In this document: positions 58,645 through 64,000 of the stretch, piece by piece
How the letters are laid out: each line of letters begins with the position of its first letter
How positions within the stretch are numbered: the stretch's first letter is position 1
NCBI RefSeq assembly: GCF_029893345.1
Contig: NZ_JARXVE010000001.1
Location: 186,001-250,000 of the forward strand
Direction: 5' to 3'
From: Mycolicibacterium frederiksbergense
GTDB lineage: Bacteria > Actinomycetota > Actinomycetes > Mycobacteriales > Mycobacteriaceae
DNA: 64,000 bases
The notes under the pieces: generated by a model
The model's input: the letters and a program-made list of their open reading frames with translations, nothing else
The model's database searches: none
What the model was told of the DNA's origin: nothing
Translations under genes and position numbers: made by a program

Positions 58645-59888
58645 GCGAGGAGGTACGCGTCGGCGCCGGCGGGCGCGGAGAGCAGCACCCCGATCGGCAA
58701 TGGTCGACCGCTTGCGTTGAGCGGCAAGGATATTCCGCAGGTGCCCAGGTAGCTGAGCGCCATCGTGGTGCGCAGCGTGCTGGCATTGACGGCGTCATAG
58801 ACGGCCTCGGATGCAAGAAGCGCGTCGATTCGGGGCGGTTCGTGTCGCACCGTGGGGCAGAGCAGCAGGGCGCCGCACAGCTCCGTGCTGAACTGCTGTC
58901 GCAGCGTCGGCATCGCGACCCGCAGTGGCGTGATATCGACGTGCGCGTTGCTTTGCAAGCGGCGTCGCGTGGCGGGTTCGATTCCGGCCGCGGAAGCCAG
59001 GTGGCCGTACCTCTCGTGTGCTTCGGCGCCGACGATCGTCCCGTGGGAATCCAGCATCTGCTTGGCGGCATCCAGTGCGACGACACGTCGCGTGGATACC
59101 GACAATCCATGGCCACGTAGCACTTCGATCGTGGCATCGAATGCGGCGCGGACTTCCGGTGTGCAGTCGTCGATCCATTCGCCCGCTGGGATGACGAACC
59201 GCGGCGGGCCGCCGGAATCTGGACGTGGTTTGCAGGCGACTGCCAGCAACCGGTCGAACGCGCGGATTGAGGCGACGGTGCGCGCGAGTATCCCGACGCA
59301 GTCCAGGGTTGGGGAAAGCGGAGTGAAATCGTTGGGTCCGTAGCGGTTCGGGCTGGCGCGAAAGCCGACGCAGCCGCAGAACGCGGCGGGCACGCGCACG
59401 GAACCCGAGGTATCGGTGCCGATCGCCAGTGGCGCGATGCCGGCGGTGACGGCGACAGCGGAACCGGATGACGAACCGCCTGGCACGAGCGCGGGGTCGA
59501 TCGGGTTGACGGGGGTGCCGAAGTGCCGGTTGATGCCCAGTCCGGAGTAAGCGAACTCGCTGAGATTGGTCTTGCCGACGGTGACCAGTCCGAGGCGGCC
59601 GGCACGGCGGACCAGTGCGCTGTCGGACAGCGCTGCCGGTCCGCCCGCCGACAACGCCGATCCGCAGGTCGTGGCGTTGCCGTTGAGGTCGAAGAGGTCC
59701 TTCCATACGATCGGCGTCCCATCCAGTTCGCTGCGTGCTTGCCCGGCGCGGCGTCGCACATCGCTGAGCTCGGCTTCGCGGACCGCGCGGGCAGCTGTGG
59801 TCGTGATCAGTGCTGACCGGGCAGCCGGGGTGGCTGCCCGGGTCAGCGACTGCTGACAGCTTTCCGCGGCACTACTGCGGGTATTCAT
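58611..59888 (-). CDS. Amidase signature family enzyme
   Basis: 425 residues. The Ser-cisSer-Lys triad is visible: Lys in IVWKDLFD, the two Ser in [11 protein letters not shown] and [12 protein letters not shown]. Family members hydrolyse amides, half-amides, ureas or carbamates. Shorter than GatA and lacking its tRNA features, so a catabolic amidase is likelier. It is third in a divergently transcribed operon (flavin reductase-like, MFS, amidase) with ATGA overlap to the MFS gene. A half-amidase step after ring opening is a reasonable guess. Confidence 0.9.
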   Translation of the reverse strand: MNTRSSAAESCQQSLTRAATPAARSALITTTAARAVREAELSDVRRRAGQARSELDGTPIVWKDLFDLNGNATTCGSALSAGGPAALSDSALVRRAGRLGLVTVGKTNLSEFAYSGLGINRHFGTPVNPIDPALVPGGSSSGSAVAVTAGIAPLAIGTDTSGSVRVPAAFCGCVGFRASPNRYGPNDFTPLSPTLDCVGILARTVASIRAFDRLLAVACKPRPDSGGPPRFVIPAGEWIDDCTPEVRAAFDATIEVLRGHGLSVSTRRVVALDAAKQMLDSHGTIVGAEAHERYGHLASAAGIEPATRRRLQSNAHVDITPLRVAMPTLRQQFSTELCGALLLCPTVRHEPPRIDALLASEAVYDAVNASTLRTTMALSYLGTCGISLPLNASGRPLPIGVLLSAPAGADAYLLAQAALVTRYTS

Positions 59889-61240
59889 GCGTCGATGTCG
59901 TCGGACACCCGCGTCCGTGCCGTCGGGAACCGTTCCGCTGACGAGGTTTCCGACAGCGAGCGTCCGCGAGTCTCCTCACCGAGGAGCACGGTGACCACAA
60001 GGCCGATCACGTTGACGGCGGCCAGTAGCCACATGACTCCGCCGAGTCCGGTGCCGGTGAGGACGAGTGGCAACACGAACGTACTGATGGCCGAACCGAC
60101 GCGGCTGATCGCGACGACGGTACCGGTCGCGCTGGCCCGCACCGCGGTTGGGAAGAGCTCGTTCGGATAGATGATCTCGATGAAATTGCAGGCCCCCGAG
60201 GTGATCGCGTAGATGGCAAGCAGCGCGAACAGTACGGCCGCGGGTGCGTGTGGACTGGTGGCCATCACGATGAACACGCCAGACATGACGGCAAATGTCC
60301 ACAGCAGCAACGGTTTGCGCCCAATCTTATCGACCAGGAGAAGTCCGGGGATGCCACCCACCAGGAACAGGGCGCTGATCACCAACTCAGCGACGTACAC
60401 ATTGTGTTCGCCGATACCCATCTGTGCAAGGATGTCCGGCCCGAACGTGTACACCGCGAACAGGGGAATCACGTGCGCGGTGAAGAACACCCCGACGAAG
60501 ACCACCCTGCGCAGATAGATGCCGCGGAAAAGCTCGGAATACGATGTGGCGGGCGGTTCGGCGGGAATAAGGGAGATGTTGGCCTGTGGGCCCCAGACCT
60601 GTTGGCACACCCGCCGAGCCTCGGCCTCGCGGCCCTTGCTCAGCAGCCACCGCGGTGACTCCGGTGTCCCTGCGCGCATTAGCAGGGTGATGATGCCGAA
60701 CACCGCCGGGCTGGCCAGCATGAACCGCCAGGCGTCCGGACCCAGCGCCGACAGCGCCCAGCCCACCGCTGCCGCCGCGGCCGCACCGCCGGCCCACACC
60801 ACGAATAGCGAACCGAGCAACCTGCCTCGGTAGCGACTCGGAATGAACTCGGCCAGTAGCGAACTAGCGATCGGATAGTCGGCGCCGATTGCCACGCCGA
60901 GCAGGAAACGCAGCAGCACCAACTGCCACACGTCGGTGACGAAGGCGTATGCGATGGACACCACGACCAGCATGGAAAGGTCGGCGATGTACATGATCTT
61001 GCGACCGACGCGGTCGGTGACATACCCGAACACCAGGCCGCCGAAGAAGATCCCGATCAGTGCTGCGGCCCCCACCAGTCCGACGTCGACAGAGTTGAGA
61101 CGCAACTGGCTCTTCATGGAGACAAACGCGATACCGATGATGGTCAGCGCGAACCCATCGAGGAATGGGCCGCCTGCCGAAAACACCGTGAGCCGCTTGT
61201 GAAATGCGGTCAACGGTCCGTCATCGATCAACTGAGACAT
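59885..61240 (-). CDS. MFS transporter (metabolite:proton symporter type)
   Basis: 451 residues, 12 predicted membrane helices. FGYVTDRVGRK is the loop 2-3 motif, PESPRWLLSKGR precedes the central loop, and LVDKIGRKPLL is the second-half counterpart; this combination fits the sugar-porter/AAHS-like groups that import organic acids or aromatic compounds. ATG at 61240 has GGAGG ten bases upstream and overlaps the flavin reductase-like stop by one base. Expected to import the compound degraded by the neighbouring enzymes. Confidence 0.92.
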   Translation of the reverse strand: MSQLIDDGPLTAFHKRLTVFSAGGPFLDGFALTIIGIAFVSMKSQLRLNSVDVGLVGAAALIGIFFGGLVFGYVTDRVGRKIMYIADLSMLVVVSIAYAFVTDVWQLVLLRFLLGVAIGADYPIASSLLAEFIPSRYRGRLLGSLFVVWAGGAAAAAAVGWALSALGPDAWRFMLASPAVFGIITLLMRAGTPESPRWLLSKGREAEARRVCQQVWGPQANISLIPAEPPATSYSELFRGIYLRRVVFVGVFFTAHVIPLFAVYTFGPDILAQMGIGEHNVYVAELVISALFLVGGIPGLLLVDKIGRKPLLLWTFAVMSGVFIVMATSPHAPAAVLFALLAIYAITSGACNFIEIIYPNELFPTAVRASATGTVVAISRVGSAISTFVLPLVLTGTGLGGVMWLLAAVNVIGLVVTVLLGEETRGRSLSETSSAERFPTARTRVSDDIDA

Positions 61241-61845
61241 CACATCTCCTCCGGGGTGAGCGGTTGCAAACGGGCGAAGTGTGCCGCGGTGCGGGCGAGC
61301 GGATCGAGCCGGGCGATGTCCACCCGCCCTTCGGTGTCCAGCACGCGGCGATCGAGGTGGAAGGCAAGGACCTCACCGATCACAAGCCGATCGCTGCCGG
61401 GCTGAATGGTGGTGTGCAGGCGGCATTCCAGGCTGAGGGGCGACTCCGCAAGCCGCGGCGGCCGGACATGGCGGCACGGCACGGGTGTCACCTTCGCCAG
61501 CTCGAATTCGTCGACGGACGCGTCGACCTGCTCACTGGTGAGTTCGACGGCCGACGCCATGGCTGCCGGTGCGATGTTGACTACGAACTCACCGGTGGCC
61601 TCGATGTTGGCGGCACTGTCCTTGAGCCGGCCGGTGCTTAGGTACTCGAGGCTCAGCAGTACCAGCGGCGGCTGGGACGACACCACCGTGAAAAAACTGA
61701 ACGGCGCCAGGTTGGCGACACCATCCGGGCTCATGGTCGACGTCCAGGCGATGGGCCGTGGCACCACCGCCGCCTTCAGGAGCCCGAAAGCCTTGCGGGC
61801 TGTCAGTTCTCCGGCATCGATGACTGTGAGGTCCAAACAATCCAT
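61240..61845 (-). CDS. Flavin reductase-like (FMN-binding split barrel) protein
   Basis: 201 residues from ATG at 61845 behind AAGGAG. PRPIAWTSTMSPDGVANLAPFSFF and SSQPPLVLLSL are the core signatures of the flavin reductase-like family; FVVNIAPAAMASAVE follows. Members reduce FMN for monooxygenases or are flavin-binding proteins of less clear role. No oxygenase is seen in the visible part of the cluster, though an Old Yellow Enzyme lies in the divergent operon. First gene of the leftward operon. The open frame continuing to 62226 crosses the divergent gene and is rejected. Confidence 0.88.
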   Translation of the reverse strand: MDCLDLTVIDAGELTARKAFGLLKAAVVPRPIAWTSTMSPDGVANLAPFSFFTVVSSQPPLVLLSLEYLSTGRLKDSAANIEATGEFVVNIAPAAMASAVELTSEQVDASVDEFELAKVTPVPCRHVRPPRLAESPLSLECRLHTTIQPGSDRLVIGEVLAFHLDRRVLDTEGRVDIARLDPLARTAAHFARLQPLTPEEM

Positions 61846-61926
61846 ACGTCTCCTTCGCTCGACCGCGGCACTGGTCCCGCCGAGGTAGTGACCGTGAACA
61901 CTAGGCAGGGCTGTCGCCGGGGCGAC

Positions 61927-61978
61927 ATGGAGAAATATCCATCGGTTGGCCGAGTGTGATGGAGACATAACCATTGGT
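61927..61978. promoter_or_regulatory. Duplicated 20-bp motif in the divergent catabolic promoter
   Basis: ATGGAGAAATATCCATCGGT (61927-61946) and ATGGAGACATAACCATTGGT (61959-61978) agree at 17 of 20 positions and are 32 bp apart, about three helical turns. The first contains the inverted repeat ATGGA/TCCAT. Midway between the two divergent starts (61845 and 62011), this is the probable binding site for a cluster regulator that is not in the window. Confidence 0.65.
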
Positions 61979-62010
61979 GTACGTCTGTCTCCTCGCTTGA
62001 ATGGCGAGTC

Positions 62011-62634
62011 ATGGAGCTGACAAACATGATGAGTCGAACGACCGTGCCTGCGGGCTCCGGTCGTGCGGTGCCGTTGCGGCACGGGGATCGGGTGCGGGTA
62101 ATCGACGTCGACGGTGGCCAGGTCGGCGACGTATTCGCCTACGCGGCAGCCGATCCCAACGAGTATCTGAGCGCTTCGCATACCCGTACGGCAACCGGTC
62201 GGTTGTTTCCCGAGGTGGGGGAACACTTCGTCACCAACCGGCGGCGGCCCATCCTGACCTTGGTGGCCGACACCTCACCCGGAATTCATGACATGCTGAT
62301 CGCCGCGTGCGACCCCGAACGCTATCGGGCACTTGGCGTCACGGAGCATCCGTCCTGTGCGGTCAATCTGCGAAACGCACTGGGACAGATGGGCTTCAGC
62401 GTGGACGATGTACCGCAGCCGGTGAACGTGTTCATGAACATCCCGGTCGCCGAAGGCGGTGTCCTGTCGTGGCTGCCCGCGGTGAGCCGGCCGGGGGACA
62501 CCATTGTGTTCGAAGCGATGATGGACTGCGTTGTGGTGGTGTCGGCGTGCCCCATGGACCTCAACGGCATCAACGGGCATCACCCAACTTCGCTTGCCAT
62601 CGAGCTGTCGCGGGCGGAGGAGCGGATCTCATGA
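62011..62634 (+). CDS. DUF1989 (urea carboxylase-associated) family protein
   Basis: 207 residues if ATG 62011 is used; ATGs at 62026 and 62029 are alternatives, the former with GGAG nine bases upstream. DUF1989 landmarks: VPAGSGRAVPLRHGDRVRVID, GGQVGDVFAYA, SCAVNLRNAL, VNVFMNIPV and VVVVSACPMDLNGING. Proteins of this family occur next to urea carboxylase and in nitrogen-compound catabolic operons, but their reaction is uncertain. It heads the rightward operon, and its stop overlaps the next start (ATGA). Confidence 0.88.
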   Translation: MELTNMMSRTTVPAGSGRAVPLRHGDRVRVIDVDGGQVGDVFAYAAADPNEYLSASHTRTATGRLFPEVGEHFVTNRRRPILTLVADTSPGIHDMLIAACDPERYRALGVTEHPSCAVNLRNALGQMGFSVDDVPQPVNVFMNIPVAEGGVLSWLPAVSRPGDTIVFEAMMDCVVVVSACPMDLNGINGHHPTSLAIELSRAEERIS

Positions 62635-63758
62635 CCACGGATCGCACGACGATGCCACATCCCGCGCTGACCACGGTACAGATCGGTGTGCTCGGGCTGG
62701 CGAATCGCCTTGCCGTGGCGCCGATGACGCGAGTGTCGGCCGGTTCGGACGGCACGCCGACCGAAGCGATGGCCGACTACTACGCCGAATTCGCACGCGG
62801 TGGTTTCGGACTGGTGATCACCGAAGGCACCTATACCGACACCACGCACAGTCAGGGCTACCTCAACCAGCCTGGCCTTGCCGCCGACAGGCACGTGACG
62901 GGCTGGCGGCGGGTCGCCGACGCGGTCCATGCCTCGGGCACCCCGATCGTGGCGCAGCTCATGCACGCCGGTGCGCTGTCGCAGGGCAACTCATACGGTG
63001 CGGGGACCATCGCGCCATCGGATGTGCGGCCCCGCGGAGCCATGCTCGAAGAGTATGGCGGTTCGGGTGCCTGGCCCACGCCGCGCACGATGAGTTCCGG
63101 CGACATCGAAGGCGTGGTGGGGGGATTTGTCGCGGCAGCCGAACGAGCCCGTGCCGCCGACTTCGACGGCGTCGAGATCCATGCCGCCAACGGGTATCTG
63201 CTCGATCAATTCCTCACCACCTACACCAACACGCGGACCGATGAGTACGGCGGTTCCGTCGCCAGCCGGATTCGACTCACTGCGCGGGTGGCCGTCGCCA
63301 TCCGGACCCGGCTCGGCGCCGATTTCCTGATCGGTGTGCGGCTGTCGCAGACCAAGATCAATGACTTCGGTTACCGCTGGCCTGGTGGGGCCGACGATGC
63401 CCAGGTGATTTTCGCCGCCCTGCGCGACGCCGGGGTCGACTATGTGCACATCGCCAGCGAAGGCCGCGACTTCATCGACACCGCACGCTTCTCCGATGGG
63501 CGCACCATCACTGCGGTGGCACGACAGGTGACGGGGCTGCCGGTGATGGCAAACGGTGGAATGCACGACCACATGCAGGCGGCCGACGTGCTTGACGGTG
63601 GCCATGCTGACCTGCTGTCCCTCGGCCGCGGGGCGTTGGCTAATCCCGATCTACCGCAGCGTCTTTCGGCAGGCGAGCGGCTGGACTCGTTCGACCACGC
63701 GATGCTCTCGCCGATGGCGACGATCGCCAACGCCCGCTCCTGGCGGGCCGCCCGATGA
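62631..63758 (+). CDS. Old Yellow Enzyme family NADH:flavin oxidoreductase
   Basis: 375 residues, TIM barrel binding FMN. LANRLAVAPMTRVSA opens the barrel; AQLMHAGALS, EIHAANGYLLDQFL, RTDEYGGSVASR and the C-terminal ANGGMHDHMQA and DLLSLGRGALANPDLP are OYE signatures. His in HAANGY takes the usual place of the substrate-binding pair. Such enzymes reduce activated C=C bonds (enones, maleimides, nitroalkenes). It overlaps both neighbours by 4 bp, so the three genes are tightly coupled. Confidence 0.92.
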   Translation: MTTDRTTMPHPALTTVQIGVLGLANRLAVAPMTRVSAGSDGTPTEAMADYYAEFARGGFGLVITEGTYTDTTHSQGYLNQPGLAADRHVTGWRRVADAVHASGTPIVAQLMHAGALSQGNSYGAGTIAPSDVRPRGAMLEEYGGSGAWPTPRTMSSGDIEGVVGGFVAAAERARAADFDGVEIHAANGYLLDQFLTTYTNTRTDEYGGSVASRIRLTARVAVAIRTRLGADFLIGVRLSQTKINDFGYRWPGGADDAQVIFAALRDAGVDYVHIASEGRDFIDTARFSDGRTITAVARQVTGLPVMANGGMHDHMQAADVLDGGHADLLSLGRGALANPDLPQRLSAGERLDSFDHAMLSPMATIANARSWRAAR

Positions 63759-64000
63759 CGGCGCCGTGGCACGGTGACGCCGCCGCTGTGGTCACGCTGA
63801 CGTTCGACGTCGACGCCGAGACCCCGATCCTCGCCGAGGGACGCCACCATGTCGCGAACATGATGACGATGTCGCACCAGTCCTACGGTCCGGATGTCGG
63901 CGTGCCTCGCATCCTCGACATGCTCGGCGAATTGGACGTGCCTGCGACGTTTTTCGTGCCGGGATGGGTCGCCGAACACCGTCCGGCGCTGGCCGCGTCC
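63755..64000 (+). CDS. CE4 polysaccharide deacetylase/cyclic-imide hydrolase-like protein, 3' end outside window
   Basis: The first 82 codons are visible. LTFDVDAETP is the first NodB-homology motif (metal-binding Asp), and VGVPRILDMLGELDVPATFFVPGWVAE matches the helix-strand pair typical of the HpPgdA-like CE4 branch, which contains cyclic imide hydrolases and PuuE-type enzymes as well as deacetylases. No signal peptide is seen at the start MTAPWHGDAAAV, which favours a cytosolic imide or amide hydrolase over a wall deacetylase. ATG overlaps the OYE stop. Confidence 0.85.
   Translation, partial: MTAPWHGDAAAVVTLTFDVDAETPILAEGRHHVANMMTMSHQSYGPDVGVPRILDMLGELDVPATFFVPGWVAEHRPALAAS

Overview
This window is chromosomal DNA from a high-GC actinobacterium, almost certainly a rapidly growing mycobacterium (Mycolicibacterium-like). 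The evidence is a PPE protein of the PPW subfamily, the phosphatidylinositol mannoside genes (pgsA, patA, pimA), tandem carboxylic acid reductases, a bifunctional Rel, and a gene order (thrS - HIT - pgsA - patA - pimA - Nudix - pdxS - tesB - pdxT - yebC - ruvCAB - car/fadD9 - gabT - yajC - secDF - dipeptide-binding lipoprotein - apt - rel) matching the Mtb Rv2614c-Rv2583c block. About 57 protein genes and seven tRNA genes are supported.

Left third (1-22 kb), more variable. A type I DAHP synthase runs off the left edge. Next come a PPE-PPW protein, a heme oxygenase and a TetR regulator with a perfect 30-bp inverted repeat, which looks like a heme-use module. A membrane alpha/beta-hydrolase gene is split by a frameshift. 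A 338-bp tRNA Gly-Cys-Val cluster occurs twice as a nearly identical direct repeat around a PknF-like gene whose catalytic residues are lost (a predicted pseudokinase). A reactive-sulfur locus follows (10-14 kb): a CstB-like metallo-beta-lactamase/rhodanese fusion, thioredoxin, a 48-residue Cys-rich protein, a YgaP-like rhodanese, a TauE/SafE exporter and a CstR-like repressor, tied together by four near-identical ATACCCC..GGGGTAT operators. Then come tex, a TVP38-family protein, a P450, an SDR, membrane and hypothetical proteins and a hotdog thioesterase.

Middle (22-39 kb), conserved core. thrS is followed by a tightly overlapping run HIT-pgsA-patA-pimA-Nudix for PIM lipid synthesis. PLP synthase genes (pdxS, pdxT) flank an acyl-CoA thioesterase. 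A GT39 mannosyltransferase-like protein, a beta-hydroxyacid dehydrogenase with a carboxymuconolactone decarboxylase-like partner, yebC and the ruvC-ruvA-ruvB operon complete this part.

Right third (39-64 kb). Two tandem carboxylic acid reductases share a conserved block at the same distance upstream of each start codon. They are followed by a probable SigF-dependent membrane protein, a divergent TetR/monooxygenase pair, gabT, and the yajC-secD-secF-lipoprotein-apt-rel operon. The window ends in a divergent catabolic cluster: flavin reductase-like, MFS and amidase on one side; DUF1989, Old Yellow Enzyme and a CE4 deacetylase/imidase-like protein on the other, around a duplicated 20-bp motif. 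This cluster is the best candidate for an undescribed pathway, possibly cyclic-imide or unsaturated N-heterocycle breakdown.
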